This document shows positions 1 to 9,554 of a stretch of DNA of 56,155 bases, piece by piece (position 1 is the stretch's first letter; each line of letters starts with the position of its first letter). A program made the translations under genes and the position numbers. The stretch spans positions 1-56,155 of the forward strand of contig JAKQJM010000075.1 of the NCBI GenBank assembly GCA_029561145.1. The letters are read 5' to 3'. The DNA is from Pseudomonadota bacterium (GTDB lineage: Bacteria > Pseudomonadota > Gammaproteobacteria > Xanthomonadales > Rhodanobacteraceae). The notes beneath the pieces are model-generated. The model worked only from the letters and a program-made list of their open reading frames with translations, made no database searches and had not been told where the DNA came from.

Positions 1-1045
1 TGGTGGATTTGCCGCTCCCTGTCGGCCCCGTGACGAGGATCATCCCAAACGGCTGACGGATCGCTTCCTTGAGCATCTTATCGGACCAGGACGAAAATCC
101 GAGCCCGTCTAAACCCACGCTCAAATTCTTTTTATCCAAAATCCGCAGGACCGTTTTTTGTCCAAACGTCGTCGGTAAAAGCGACACCCGGAAATCGACC
201 TCCTGATGCGCCAAGCGCATTTTAAACCGGCCGTCCTGCGGCACCCGGGTCGCGGTGATATCCAGCCGCGACATGATCTTCAACCGCACGATGACCGCGT
301 TTTGATTTTGTTTGGGGATCCGCATCACATTGATCAAAATACCGTCGATACGAAAACGCACCCGGACGTGGTCCGCCATCGGCTCGATATGGATATCCGA
401 GGCGCGCTGCTCGACCGCACGCTGGATGACGAGATTGACCAGGCGGATCACGGGCGCTTCGGAGGCCAGATCACGCAGGTGTTCGATATCGTCCTCGCTG
501 CGCGAGTTGTCATCGCTGAGGCTCTCGACGATCGAGCCCATCGCCGAGCGGCCCTGGCCGTAATAACGCTCGATCAGGTCATCGATCTCGGGACGCAGGC
601 CGACGCTGAGCGACACCTTGCGACCGGTAGCGAGCTCGATCGCTTCGAGCGGATAGTGATCGGCCGGATCGGCGATCAACAGCTTGACCTCGGATTCGGT
701 TTCGCCGATCGGCACGACATGATGGTGCTTGAGGAAGCGGACCGAAAGCTGGACGTTCGGCGGCGGCGATTCCGGGAAATCCTTCGCGGCCAGCAACGGC
801 AGTTCCATGATTTCGGCGACGGCATCGGCCATCTCGCGCTCCGAAACCAGGCCGAGCCGGGTCAGCAAAGCGACCAGGCGACCGGACGGATCCTCCTCGT
901 GCAGGCGCCGCCCGCGCACGAGATCGGCTTCCTTGAGACGCCCCTTGGCGACCAGGAACTGGCAGATGCGCTCGTCGAGGGCAGGCCCGTTCAGGATTGG
1001 CGCCTTCGGCTCGGACGCGGAAATTTCGGACACAACCGACATCAT
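1..1045 (-). CDS. gspE: Type II secretion / type IV pilus-like assembly ATPase GspE, 3' end outside window
   Basis: This is the cytoplasmic hexameric ATPase that powers pseudopilus assembly in type II secretion. The first 348 codons are present and the gene leaves the window at its left edge. It starts MMSVVSEI immediately after the TAA stop of the upstream gene. The N-terminal part resembles the GspE/MshE N-domain. Residues near 230-310 carry the ATPase lead-in with RASDIHIEP and VPQDGRF. The window ends just after the Walker A motif GPTGSGKST, so Walker B and the tetracysteine region cannot be seen. It is the third gene of a tight purL - membrane protein - gspE row. Roughly the last 360 bases in the window have lower GC and rare codons (TTA, AAA, CGG) although the frame stays open. 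PilB or MshE is a possible alternative name. Confidence 0.85.
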   Translation of the reverse strand, partial: MMSVVSEISASEPKAPILNGPALDERICQFLVAKGRLKEADLVRGRRLHEEDPSGRLVALLTRLGLVSEREMADAVAEIMELPLLAAKDFPESPPPNVQLSVRFLKHHHVVPIGETESEVKLLIADPADHYPLEAIELATGRKVSLSVGLRPEIDDLIERYYGQGRSAMGSIVESLSDDNSRSEDDIEHLRDLASEAPVIRLVNLVIQRAVEQRASDIHIEPMADHVRVRFRIDGILINVMRIPKQNQNAVIVRLKIMSRLDITATRVPQDGRFKMRLAHQEVDFRVSLLPTTFGQKTVLRILDKKNLSVGLDGLGFSSWSDKMLKEAIRQPFGMILVTGPTGSGKST

Positions 1046-1687
1046 TTACTCCTGCACATCCAGCTTGTGACCGGGCAAAGCGGTCGACGGTTCCGCTACA
1101 GGATGCACCAGCGCGTCGATGAACTGTCGATTGAGGCCGATCCACAGCGCCACCGGCACCACGGCGGGCAGGATCAGATAGCCGAACTGGTAGGCAAGCG
1201 CGATCGCATCCGGCGAAATTCCGGCCCCCCTCACGGCATTCGCCCCAACCACACCGGAATCGAAGGCCAGCATCTTGAACGATTCGGCCACGACACCGAC
1301 TGCCTGGGCGATCCAGATCACTGTCAGGGCGATCGCGAATTGCACGAGACGCCGACGAATCGTCAGCGGAGTCGCCATCGCGAGGCCGCTGAACAGTGGC
1401 AGCGAATAGCCGTAGATCAGGGGATTCTGCACGAGGATCAGTTCACCGATGCCGCTGCGCCCATCCGGCGCGACCTGGTTGACGAGCAGGCGCGTGGTGA
1501 CTTCCATGCTGTGCCCGTTCTGCAGCACTTCGGAGTACAGGGTCGGCCAGATCGACAGCAGGCAGGTCTTGGCGATCTGGATCACCGGCCAGACCAGGGG
1601 CGACGAAAACGAAAACCAGACGAAGAAACTCAACGGCAGCCAGAGCACGGCGCGCAGGCCGAGGCCACGGATCGGCGAGGCGCCCAT
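1046..1687 (-). CDS. Exosortase H-associated membrane protein
   Basis: This 213-residue hydrophobic protein has about four membrane segments. It matches my recollection of the family annotated as exosortase H-associated membrane protein: an N-terminal ALWLPLSFF-type helix, a central EVTTRLLV...GELILVQNPLIYGYSLPLF block, and a C-terminal YQFGYLILPAVVPVALWIGLN helix. It has no exosortase catalytic Cys-Arg-His set, so it is an accessory and not XrtH itself. Its presumed role is in the XrtH/IPTLxxWG-CTERM surface-protein sorting pathway; the exact function is unknown. The start chosen overlaps the purL stop (TGATG), suggesting translational coupling, and its TAA stop abuts the gspE start. An in-frame ATG 12 bases upstream is also possible. 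No xrtH gene is visible in the window. Confidence 0.78.
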   Translation of the reverse strand: MGASPIRGLGLRAVLWLPLSFFVWFSFSSPLVWPVIQIAKTCLLSIWPTLYSEVLQNGHSMEVTTRLLVNQVAPDGRSGIGELILVQNPLIYGYSLPLFSGLAMATPLTIRRRLVQFAIALTVIWIAQAVGVVAESFKMLAFDSGVVGANAVRGAGISPDAIALAYQFGYLILPAVVPVALWIGLNRQFIDALVHPVAEPSTALPGHKLDVQE

Positions 1688-4600
1688 CAGGCCACCCATT
1701 CCCGCGCGTTGCGGAACAGCCGCATCCACGGCGAGAGTTCGCCCCATTCGCGGGGATACCAACTCAACTGGGCACTGCGATAGACGCGCTCGGGATGCGG
1801 CATCAGGATCAGGACACGCCCCTCGGCTGCGCTGTATCCGGCAGCGCCACCGGCCGATCCGTTCGGATTGAGCGGAAAGCGTTCCGTGGCGCGACCGGCT
1901 CCATCGACATAGCGAAGACAGGCCTTGGCCTTCTGCATCGCCGTCGGGTTGGTGAACACGGTGCGTCCCTCGCCATGCGCGACCACCACGGGCAGGCGCG
2001 AGCCGCTCATCCCCTTGAGGAAGATCGAGGAAGACTCGGCGACTTCGAGCGTGACCAGGCGCGCTTCGTACTGCTCCGAGGCATTGCGCTCGAATTTCGG
2101 CCAGTAGTCCGCGCCGGGAACGATTTCCTTGAGGCCGGACATCATCTGGCAACCGTTGCAAACGCCGAGCGCGAAATGCGAAGGGTCGGCGAAGAACCGC
2201 GAGAACTGTTCGCGCAAAGCGTCGTTGAACAGGATCGATGCCGACCAGCCGCGCCCGGCACCGAGCACGTCGCCGTAGCTGAAGCCGCCGCAAGCGGCGA
2301 GTCCGCTGAAGTCGGCGAGCCGGTGCCGGCCGCCCTGCAGGTCGCTCATGTGCACGTCGACCGCTTCGAAGCCGGCGCGCGTGAACGCAGCGGCCATTTC
2401 GATCTGGCCGTTGACACCTTGCTCGCGCAGGATCGCCACGCGCGGCCTTGCGCCCTTGCCGATGTATTTCGCACTGATGTCGTCGTTCGGATCGAAGCTC
2501 AGGCGCGGCGAAATGCCGGGATCGGATTCATCATTGCGCCAGACACTCTCCGCGTCGGCACAGGCGGGGTTGTCGCGTCGCCGCTGCATCGCGTGGCTGG
2601 TCTCCGACCACGCCGCCATCAGTTCGCCCCATTCCCAGCTCGCCACTTTCTCGTTGTCGTGGCGTACCTTCACCCTCATGCGCGCGTTCGGCGCACCGAC
2701 GCAAGCGACCAGCTTGCCGAGGCCGTGCTTTTCGACGAGGGCGAGGAAGGCGCCGCGATCGCCAATGCGGATCTGCACCACCGCGCCGAGTTCCTCGTTG
2801 AACAAGGCACGAAGCATGTTGTCGGCCCAACCCGCCAACTCGATGTCGAGGCCACAGTGCCCGGCAAGCGCCATCTCGATCAGGGTAACGATGACGCCGC
2901 CGTCGGAACGATCGTGATAGGCAAGCAGCAGGTCGGCGGCGGCGGCTTCCTGGATGGCACTGAAGAAAGCGCGCAAACGCGCTGGATCATCGATATCAGG
3001 CGGCAGGTCACCGGCACGCTGGAACACCTGGGTCAGCACCGAGCCACCGAGGCGCCCGCGCTTCGCGCCGAGATCGATGATCCACAGTTCGGTTTCGCCC
3101 CGATCGAGGACCAGTTGCGGCGTCAGCACGCGACGGGCGTCGCCGCTGCGAGCGAATGCGGTCGCGACCAGCGATACCGGCGACACGGTGCGCTGAAGCG
3201 AACCGTCCTGCTGCCAGGACACCTGCATCGACATCGAATCCTTGCCGACCGGAATCGCGATGCCAAGTGCCGGACACAATTCGATGCCAACCGCGTGCAC
3301 GGCGTCATACAACGCAGCATCCTCGCCCGGATGGTCGATGGCGGCCATCCAGTTCGCCGATAGGCGCACTTCATCAAGACGCACCGGCGCGGCGGCCAGG
3401 TTGGTCAGTGCTTCACCGACCGCCATGCGCGCCGATGCCGCAGCGTCGAGCAAAGCCAGCGGGGTGCGCTCGCCGATCGCCATCGCTTCACCTGCATGAC
3501 CGGAAAAATCATTCAGGGTGACCGCACAATCGGCTACCGGCACCTGCCACGGCCCCACCATCGGATCGCGCGAGCAAAGCCCGCCGACACTGCGGTCGCC
3601 GATCGTTATCAGGAACGATTTGCTGCCGACGGCGGGAAAGCGAAGGACCCGCTCGATCGCTTCATTGAGCTCGAGCCCTTCGGTATCTGCGATCACCGAA
3701 AGGTGTTCGACCACGCGGCGGGTATCGCGGTGCATGCGTGGCGGCTTGCCGAACAAGACGTCCAGCGGAAGATCGATCGGCAGATGACGGGAATCCGATT
3801 CGGGGAACCGGTCGTCGGTGAGCAGGAGCCGGCGTTCCGCAGTCGCCTGACCGACGACGGCAAACGGACAACGCTCGCGTGCGCAGATCGCCTCGAACAA
3901 CGGCAGGTCGGTCGGACGCACGCCGAGCACATAGCGCTCCTGCGATTCGTTGCACCAGATCTGCATCGGCGACAGGTGCGGGTCGTCGCAGGGAATCCTG
4001 CTCAGTTCAAGCAAACCGCCGACGCTGGAATCATTGAGCAGCTCGGGCAGCGCATTCGACAATCCGCCCGCCCCGACATCATGGATCGAGACCAACGGGT
4101 TCGCGTCGCCGCGCGCCCAGCACGCGTCGATGACTTCCTGGCAACGTCGCTGCATTTCGGCGTTGTCACGCTGTACCGAGGCGAAATCGATCTCGGCCGA
4201 ACTGTTGCCGGCCGCGACCGACGAAGCGGCACCACCACCCAGTCCGATCAGCATGGCCGGGCCGCCGAGCACGATGACCGCGTCACCGGGTTGCAGAATC
4301 CGCTTTTCCACATCTCCAGGACGCAGGTTGGCGAGTCCGCCGGCGATCATGATCGGCTTGTCGTAGCCGCGACGCAGGCCGTTCTCGTCAGTGACCTGCT
4401 CGAACGTGCGGAAATAGCCGCCAAGGCACGGCCGGCCGAACTCGTTGTTGAATGCAGCGGCACCGATCGGGCCATCACGCATGATCTCGTACGCGCTCGC
4501 AAAACGCGGCGGAAACGGGCGTTCCGGTTCCCACGGGCGCGGCAGGCCCGGAATGCGCAGGTGCGACACCGAAAACCCGGTCAGGCCGGCCTTGGGCTTG

Positions 4601-5559
4601 CCGCCACGACCGGTCGCGCCTTCGTCGCGAATTTCCCCACCCGATCCGGTTGCGGCGCCGGCAAACGGCGAAATGGCAGTCGGATGGTTGTGGGTCTCAA
4701 CCTTGATCGCGTATGGCACCGACTCGCTGACGGCCGAATAGACGCCGCTGAGCGGGTCGGCGAAAAAACGCTCACCGGTGGCACCGGCGATGACTGCCGC
4801 ATTGTCCTTGTAGGCCGACAAGGTATGCGCTGGCGATTGCTTGTGCGTGTTGCGGATCATCGCGAACAACGACAACGGCTGCGCCTTGCCGTCGATCGTG
4901 AAATCCGCATTGAAGACCTTGTGCCGGCAATGTTCCGAATTCGCCTGCGCGAACATCATCAGCTCGGCGTCGGTCGGATCGCGCCCGAGGGCGGCGTAAT
5001 TCTCCGCGAGATAGGCGATCTCGTCCGCCGCGAGGGCAAGGCCGAGGCGGCGGTTCGCGGCAGCAAGTGCAGCGGGCGCGTCGTCGCCGAGGTCGATGCG
5101 ATCGAGGGGCAAGGCGGCGCCGACATCGAACAATCGCTCGAGATCGGAACGCGCCGTGAGCACCGACTCGGTCATCGGATCGTGCAACACCGAGACCAGC
5201 GACTGCCAGGCGGCCGAATCCGGTTGTGGCGATCGTTCGAGCACGAGCGCCAATGCACGCTCGACGCGGCTGATCGGCAGCCCGCAATCGCGCAGGATGT
5301 CGGTGGCCTTGCTTGACCACGGCGAGATCGTCCCGACCCTCGGCACGATCCACAGGGTGGCGGGTTTTGGCGCGGCCTCGTCTGCCAGCAGGATGCGCTG
5401 CAAGCGCTTGTGGGCGAGCGAGGATTCGACCGGCGCGGAAACCAGGTAGACGTGGCGCGCAGCACGCAGCGCGCATCCCTCCACGACTCGCGCGATCGCG
5501 CTGTCGAGGCGTTCGATTCTGAAGGCGGAAAGGGCCGGCTGGCCGTCGAGAACGATCAT
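1687..5559 (-). CDS. purL: Phosphoribosylformylglycinamidine synthase PurL
   Basis: This is the large single-chain FGAM synthase of de novo purine synthesis (FGAR + Gln + ATP to FGAM), about 1290 residues as expected for Gammaproteobacteria. Visible parts are the N-terminal domain ([13 protein letters not shown]), the linker and synthetase halves ([17 protein letters not shown]-like block near [13 protein letters not shown]), and a C-terminal class I glutaminase with nucleophile Cys in [10 protein letters not shown] and a His-Glu near HPERVYRS. The start at 5559 (MIVLDGQP) was preferred over one 13 codons upstream because the family begins at this point. It is the first gene of a purL - exosortase accessory - gspE row, and its stop overlaps the next start. 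A GC-rich hairpin separates it from the dsbC gene upstream. Confidence 0.97.
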   Translation of the reverse strand: MIVLDGQPALSAFRIERLDSAIARVVEGCALRAARHVYLVSAPVESSLAHKRLQRILLADEAAPKPATLWIVPRVGTISPWSSKATDILRDCGLPISRVERALALVLERSPQPDSAAWQSLVSVLHDPMTESVLTARSDLERLFDVGAALPLDRIDLGDDAPAALAAANRRLGLALAADEIAYLAENYAALGRDPTDAELMMFAQANSEHCRHKVFNADFTIDGKAQPLSLFAMIRNTHKQSPAHTLSAYKDNAAVIAGATGERFFADPLSGVYSAVSESVPYAIKVETHNHPTAISPFAGAATGSGGEIRDEGATGRGGKPKAGLTGFSVSHLRIPGLPRPWEPERPFPPRFASAYEIMRDGPIGAAAFNNEFGRPCLGGYFRTFEQVTDENGLRRGYDKPIMIAGGLANLRPGDVEKRILQPGDAVIVLGGPAMLIGLGGGAASSVAAGNSSAEIDFASVQRDNAEMQRRCQEVIDACWARGDANPLVSIHDVGAGGLSNALPELLNDSSVGGLLELSRIPCDDPHLSPMQIWCNESQERYVLGVRPTDLPLFEAICARERCPFAVVGQATAERRLLLTDDRFPESDSRHLPIDLPLDVLFGKPPRMHRDTRRVVEHLSVIADTEGLELNEAIERVLRFPAVGSKSFLITIGDRSVGGLCSRDPMVGPWQVPVADCAVTLNDFSGHAGEAMAIGERTPLALLDAAASARMAVGEALTNLAAAPVRLDEVRLSANWMAAIDHPGEDAALYDAVHAVGIELCPALGIAIPVGKDSMSMQVSWQQDGSLQRTVSPVSLVATAFARSGDARRVLTPQLVLDRGETELWIIDLGAKRGRLGGSVLTQVFQRAGDLPPDIDDPARLRAFFSAIQEAAAADLLLAYHDRSDGGVIVTLIEMALAGHCGLDIELAGWADNMLRALFNEELGAVVQIRIGDRGAFLALVEKHGLGKLVACVGAPNARMRVKVRHDNEKVASWEWGELMAAWSETSHAMQRRRDNPACADAESVWRNDESDPGISPRLSFDPNDDISAKYIGKGARPRVAILREQGVNGQIEMAAAFTRAGFEAVDVHMSDLQGGRHRLADFSGLAACGGFSYGDVLGAGRGWSASILFNDALREQFSRFFADPSHFALGVCNGCQMMSGLKEIVPGADYWPKFERNASEQYEARLVTLEVAESSSIFLKGMSGSRLPVVVAHGEGRTVFTNPTAMQKAKACLRYVDGAGRATERFPLNPNGSAGGAAGYSAAEGRVLILMPHPERVYRSAQLSWYPREWGELSPWMRLFRNAREWVA

Positions 5560-5641
5560 GGCAGTCGGATTGCGGAGCCGCACATCGGGGCTGCGCATGA
5601 TAGCCGAAGGGGCGGTCCGGCGAGAACCCGGATCATCCGCC

Positions 5642-5661
5642 GGCCCGCGCAGGCGCGGGCC
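5642..5661 (-). terminator. GC-rich hairpin between dsbC-like gene and purL
   Basis: A perfect 9-base inverted repeat (GGCCCGCGC / GCGCGGGCC) with a 2-base centre lies between the stop of the last dsbC copy and the start of purL. There is no T-run on the minus strand, so it is at best a weak or factor-dependent terminator, or an RNA processing signal. Confidence 0.35.
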
Positions 5662-5685
5662 TCGCCGTGCCGGTTGGCAGCGCTG

Positions 5686-6423
5686 TCAGGCGCCGGGCTT
5701 TTCCATCGCGGCCACGCGCTCCAGTTGCGCCTGCAGCTGGTCAGGGGTCAGGTAGCCGCCGATCTTGCTGCCATCAGGGGCGAACACGCTCGGCGTACCG
5801 TCAACGCCGACGCTGATGCCGAGTTGATATTCCTCGGTCACCGGGTTGTCGCACTGCAGCGGTGCCGGATCGGTGCCGGCCTTGGCGGCGGTGAATGCCT
5901 GCTTCTGATCCTTCGCGCACCATACCGACACGGCCTTCGCGAACGAGGGCGTGCCTGGACCGCTGCGCGGGAAGAACAGATAGTCGACCTGGATGCCGCG
6001 GTCGTTGTACTCGGCGATGTGCGAGTGCATCTTGCGGCAGTAGCCGCAGTCGATGTCGGTGAACACGGTCACCTTGTACTTGGGCTTGGATTTCGGCGCA
6101 AACGTGATCCGCTTGGCTGTCGGATAGGCATCGAGCCTGCCGACATTGACCCGCGCAAGACGCGCCGCAGTCAGGTCCACCTTGGCGTCGGCGTCGTACA
6201 GCGTGCCTTGCAGCACGTAGCGGCCATTCTCGCTCACATAGAGGACCTGGCTGCCGATGATCGCCTGGTAGTAACCCGGGATCGGCGATTTCTCGAATCC
6301 ATCGATCTTGCGGTCGCTAGCCAGTTTCTGCGCGGCAGCGCGCGCGGCGGCATCGGATTCGGCCGCATGGCCGAGCGGAGCAAGTACACACAGGGCGGCG
6401 GCGGCAATCAGCGGAAATTTCAT
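5686..6423 (-). CDS. dsbC: Periplasmic disulfide isomerase, DsbC family (copy 1, CGYC)
   Basis: This 245-residue protein has a signal peptide (about 1-20, ending GHA-A), a DsbC-type N-terminal dimerisation domain (IPGYYQAIIGSQVLYVSENGR at about 48-68), and a thioredoxin fold with redox motif C126-G-Y-C129. A second, structural cysteine pair (C169, C191) and the cis-proline loop GTP (P211) are those expected of DsbC. The predicted role is to reshuffle wrong disulfides in periplasmic proteins, kept reduced by DsbD. It is the last of three tandem paralogs downstream of xerD, a location that matches the well-known xerD-dsbC linkage of E. coli. The CGYC dipeptide is the one found in E. coli DsbC, so this copy is the best candidate for the ancestral isomerase. 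Confidence 0.92.
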   Translation of the reverse strand: MKFPLIAAAALCVLAPLGHAAESDAAARAAAQKLASDRKIDGFEKSPIPGYYQAIIGSQVLYVSENGRYVLQGTLYDADAKVDLTAARLARVNVGRLDAYPTAKRITFAPKSKPKYKVTVFTDIDCGYCRKMHSHIAEYNDRGIQVDYLFFPRSGPGTPSFAKAVSVWCAKDQKQAFTAAKAGTDPAPLQCDNPVTEEYQLGISVGVDGTPSVFAPDGSKIGGYLTPDQLQAQLERVAAMEKPGA

Positions 6424-6453
6424 TGGTTTATTACCTCAGTAGTGTTGACGCGC

Positions 6454-7185
6454 TCAGCGCGGTGCAACCGGATTCTTGGCGATGTGCTCGAGTTCGGCGA
6501 CCAGTCGTTCCGGTGCGAGGGCGATCTGCGGCGCAATCCGGCTGCCATCGGGAGCAAGCATGGTCGGCGTGCCGTTGATACCCATCCTCTGCGCAAGCCG
6601 GGTGGTCTCTTCGACCGGATTTTCACAGGTGGCGTTGCCTGGATCCCCGCCGTTCATGGCCGAGGTGAATGCGCTCTTGCGATCCGCCGCGCACCACACC
6701 GCTTCAGCCTTCTTGTCCGCGCCGGGGTGGATGTCGAGCGGCATGAACACATACTCGACCGCAATGCCGGCATTGTTGTAGGCCTCGATCTGCTGGTGGA
6801 AGCGTCGGCAGAACGGGCAATCGATGTCGGTGAACACGGTCACTGAATATTTCGGCTTGCTCGGCGCGAAGATGATGCGCTTGTCCGCACTGATCTGCTT
6901 GAGCGAGGCCATGCGGTTGCGCGCACGCGCGCCTTCGGTGATGTCGCGCTCGTTCTGCGCATCGAGGGCGCTGCCGTCAAGCACGAAGCGACCGTCCTTG
7001 CTCACATAGAGGAACTGGCTGCCGATGATCGCTTCGTAGAAGCCCGGCACGACCGACTCCTGGACCACGTCCACCTTGACCTGCGGAGCAAGCTTCGACA
7101 TCGCCGCCTGGACGGTTTCCTCGGGCGTTGCCGCTGACACATTGAGCGCAAGCAGAACAGCGAAAAGACTCAGAAAATAACGCAT
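6454..7185 (-). CDS. dsbC: Periplasmic disulfide isomerase, DsbC family (copy 2, CPFC)
   Basis: This 243-residue paralog of the neighbours has a signal peptide of about 18 residues (MRYFLSLFAVLLALNVSA), the VPGFYEAIIGSQFLYVSKDGR dimerisation-domain block, active site C123-P-F-C126, a second Cys pair (C165, C187) and cis-Pro loop GTP (P207). The start is supported by a GAGG Shine-Dalgarno sequence six bases upstream. The upstream gene ends 19 bases away and the downstream gene starts 30 bases after the stop, so the three copies are probably co-transcribed. A CPFC dipeptide differs from the CGYC of copy 1 and would be expected to alter redox potential. That could mean a different substrate set or a shift from isomerase toward oxidase or chaperone function; this is inference. 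Confidence 0.9.
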   Translation of the reverse strand: MRYFLSLFAVLLALNVSAATPEETVQAAMSKLAPQVKVDVVQESVVPGFYEAIIGSQFLYVSKDGRFVLDGSALDAQNERDITEGARARNRMASLKQISADKRIIFAPSKPKYSVTVFTDIDCPFCRRFHQQIEAYNNAGIAVEYVFMPLDIHPGADKKAEAVWCAADRKSAFTSAMNGGDPGNATCENPVEETTRLAQRMGINGTPTMLAPDGSRIAPQIALAPERLVAELEHIAKNPVAPR

Positions 7186-7204
7186 GGAATACCTCGAATT
7201 TGAC

Positions 7205-7966
7205 TCATTGGCCGGCCGTGGAATCGGCCAGTGGAGCAGACCCGGCGTCACCGGGAATTTCTTTCAGGCGGGCGAGCAGACGCTGTGGCGACAACAGCAG
7301 GGTCGAATCGATCATGCTGCCATCGGCGGCAATCGCCGTGGGTGTCTGCGCGACGCCGATCTCGACGCCCGCCTGACGCATGCTTGCCAGCGGATTGCTG
7401 CAGGATTCGTGCGCGACCGCCCCGCCCGCGACCGCAGTCGAATAGGCCCGCTTGCGGTCATCGGAACACCATACCGCAATCGATTTCAGATCGGCGCCCG
7501 GATGGATGCTGAGCGGGAAGAACACATAGTCGATGGCGATGCCGAGCGCATTGTAGTCGTCGATCCGCGAATGCAGGCGTCGACAGTAGGGGCAATCGAC
7601 GTCGGTGAAGACGGTGATGCGGTATTTCGGGTTCGCCGGCGCAAAGCTGACGCGTCGATCCGGACCAAATCCGGCGAGCAAGTCGCGTCGCTTGGCCGAC
7701 ATGCTGGCTTCGCTCAGATTGAGGCGCCTGCCGAGATCCTCGACGGTGCCGCGCAGCAGATAGCGTCCATCCGCGCTGGCATACGCGACCTGGCCCGCGA
7801 TCACGCCTTCGAAGTACCCGGGCAGCTCCGATTTGCGGAAAGCGCTGACCTGCTGCATCGGCGCGATCGACTGGATCGCCGCACGCGCCGCATCACCCTC
7901 GGCGGCCCAGGCGAGCACCGCATACAGGCTGAACACGACGACACAGAGGGCGCGCAACACCTTCAT
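7205..7966 (-). CDS. dsbC: Periplasmic disulfide isomerase, DsbC family (copy 3, CPYC)
   Basis: This 253-residue third paralog comes first in transcription order. The signal peptide is about 1-21 (ending AWA-A), the LPGYFEGVIAGQVAYASADGR dimerisation block follows, and the active site is C125-P-Y-C128 with a second Cys pair (C167, C189). The usual GTP cis-proline loop is QTP here (P209), a departure from the other two copies. It lies 115 bases downstream of the xerD stop on the same strand. The start MKVLRALC was chosen because it opens directly into the signal peptide; a CCGAGGA sequence lies about 13 bases upstream, a long spacing. The C-terminal tail (about residues 237-253) is longer and less conserved than in its neighbours. 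Confidence 0.9.
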   Translation of the reverse strand: MKVLRALCVVVFSLYAVLAWAAEGDAARAAIQSIAPMQQVSAFRKSELPGYFEGVIAGQVAYASADGRYLLRGTVEDLGRRLNLSEASMSAKRRDLLAGFGPDRRVSFAPANPKYRITVFTDVDCPYCRRLHSRIDDYNALGIAIDYVFFPLSIHPGADLKSIAVWCSDDRKRAYSTAVAGGAVAHESCSNPLASMRQAGVEIGVAQTPTAIAADGSMIDSTLLLSPQRLLARLKEIPGDAGSAPLADSTAGQ

Positions 7967-8081
7967 GCGAAATGAAAATCCTCGGGGGCAAGATCTTGCT
8001 CGGACCATAGAGACCGGGGATGGTTCCGCGCAAGCCCTCGATTTTCGCATGGACTGCCGGACCGCGTAACCCCGCCAGACC

Positions 8082-9029
8082 CTATCCACGCGGGTGATGC
8101 CGTGCGTGCAGGCGCTTGAGTCCTTCCTTGGCCACCAGGGTGTAGATCTGCGTTGTCGACAGCGAGCTGTGCCCGAGCAGCATCTGCAGGGCGCGCAGGT
8201 CGGCGCCATGATTGAGCAGATGGGTCGCAAATGAATGCCGGAGCACATGCGGCGAGATCCGTTTTCCGGCAATTCCGGCGCTCGACGCATGCTTCTTGAC
8301 CAGAACCCAGAACATCTGCCGGGTCATGCCGGTTCGCCGCGCGGTGACAAACAGCGCATCGACGCGAACGCCCTTGAGCAGGACGGCACGCGATTCCGCG
8401 ACATAGCGTTGCAGCCAGTGCGCCGCTTCCTCTCCGACCGGCACGAGGCGCTCCTTGCCGCCCTTTCCGGTCACGCGCAACACGCCCTGGCGCAGGTTGA
8501 CCTGGTCCGCGCGCAGGCCGACCAGTTCACTGACGCGCAGCCCGGTCGCGTACATCACTTCGAGCATGGCGCGGTCGCGCAGGCCCAGCAGCGTCTCCGC
8601 AGGCGCGCGCAGCAATCCTTCGACCTCGGCCTCGGCGAGCGCCTTCGGCAGGCTGCGCGGCAGCTTCGGCGCATCGACAAGCAGGGTCGGATCCTCGTTG
8701 ATGCGACCGTCACGCTGGAGCAACCGATAGAAATGGCGCAGGGCTGACAACAGGCGCGCATTCGATCGCGGACTGAAGCCGCGACCGTTCCTGCCGCCTT
8801 GTTCCGCGCGGGTGGCAAGATAGTCGTACAACTGGTCGCGCCGGCAATCGATCAGGCCCGAATCCTGCCGGGCGGCCAGCCATCGCGCGAACCCGTCCAG
8901 ATCCAGCCGATAGCCGGACAAGGTGTTGTCGGCGAGGCCGAGTTCGGACCACGCCCGTTCGAGAAACGCATCGATCAAGGCGCGATCCCCGGCAGGGACT
9001 TCGGGCTTGCTGTCCACGCTTGCTGCCAC
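8082..9029 (-). CDS. xerD: Tyrosine site-specific recombinase XerD
   Basis: XerD acts with XerC at dif sites to resolve chromosome dimers, activated by FtsK. It is about 315 residues, with the SAM-like N-terminal domain (AFLERAWSELGLADNTLSGYRLDL) and a C-terminal catalytic domain. The catalytic set is visible: Arg in TGLRVSEL, His-x-x-Arg in HVLRHSFATHLL, His in LLGHSSL and the Tyr nucleophile in TQIYT. The C-terminal HARHHPRG closely matches E. coli XerD. No ATG fits; a GTG at 9029 or another four codons later gives the family's usual length, so the exact start is uncertain. It is divergent from the RDD gene and followed by three dsbC copies. Confidence 0.93.
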   Translation of the reverse strand: MAASVDSKPEVPAGDRALIDAFLERAWSELGLADNTLSGYRLDLDGFARWLAARQDSGLIDCRRDQLYDYLATRAEQGGRNGRGFSPRSNARLLSALRHFYRLLQRDGRINEDPTLLVDAPKLPRSLPKALAEAEVEGLLRAPAETLLGLRDRAMLEVMYATGLRVSELVGLRADQVNLRQGVLRVTGKGGKERLVPVGEEAAHWLQRYVAESRAVLLKGVRVDALFVTARRTGMTRQMFWVLVKKHASSAGIAGKRISPHVLRHSFATHLLNHGADLRALQMLLGHSSLSTTQIYTLVAKEGLKRLHARHHPRG

Positions 9030-9103
9030 TGCGGCGATCGCCCTTGTTGCTTCACGGACTGCAAACCGCGAGGCTAACGCGAAATCCTGTCCCGCGTACA
9101 ACC

Positions 9104-9538
9104 ATGCCCGCGTCCGATTCCGCTCCGCCCTGGCGACGCCTCGCCGCCGTCTTCTACGATGTGCTCGTGCTCGTCGCGATCTGGATGTTCGCCGCAGCGC
9201 TGGTCCTGCTGGCGTTTCACGGCGAGGTCGATGTCGCCCACCAGCCGGCCCTCTATCACTTCGTGCTGCAGGGGGTACTGCTGGCTCTGACCGCGCTGTA
9301 CTTTGTTTTCTCGTGGTCGCGTGGCGGCCAGACCATCGGCATGCGCGCCTGGCGCGTGCGCCTGGTCGATGAAAACCGGCGTTCGCCGATGCCGGCGCGG
9401 TCGTTGCTGCGGTTTGCCCTCGGCCTTGTCTCATTGCTGGGCACATTCGGATTCATCTGGTGCTTCTTCGATCCGGATCGACGCGCCTGGCACGATGTCA
9501 TGGCACGCACGCGGATGATCGTCGTGCAAAAGGCCTGA
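9104..9538 (+). CDS. RDD family membrane protein
   Basis: This 144-residue inner-membrane protein has about three hydrophobic segments. RDD-family hallmarks are an N-terminal RRLAAVFYDVLVL helix, the central SRGGQTIGMRAWRVRLVDENR block and a C-terminal FFDPDRRAWHDVMARTRMI. The function of the family is not settled; ion/proton exchange has been proposed for some members. The start MPASDSAP was chosen over upstream alternatives that overlap xerD. It is divergent from xerD (about 74 bases) and convergent with lptG, with only 16 bases between the stops and no visible terminator. Confidence 0.85.
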   Translation: MPASDSAPPWRRLAAVFYDVLVLVAIWMFAAALVLLAFHGEVDVAHQPALYHFVLQGVLLALTALYFVFSWSRGGQTIGMRAWRVRLVDENRRSPMPARSLLRFALGLVSLLGTFGFIWCFFDPDRRAWHDVMARTRMIVVQKA

Positions 9539-9554
9539 GTACCGCCGTGCAGGC

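Noticed and set aside
1046-1687. Exosortase (XrtH) itself
   Set aside because: The catalytic Cys and the Arg/His motifs of exosortases are absent; it fits the accessory family instead.
1687-2293. Longer version of the exosortase-associated protein beginning inside purL
   Set aside because: The additional 200 codons lie antiparallel-free but out of frame within purL coding sequence and show only shadow composition; the membrane protein begins naturally at the purL stop.
5559-5598. Upstream start of PurL
   Set aside because: The 13 extra residues do not align with the family, whose members begin at the GQPALSAFR region.
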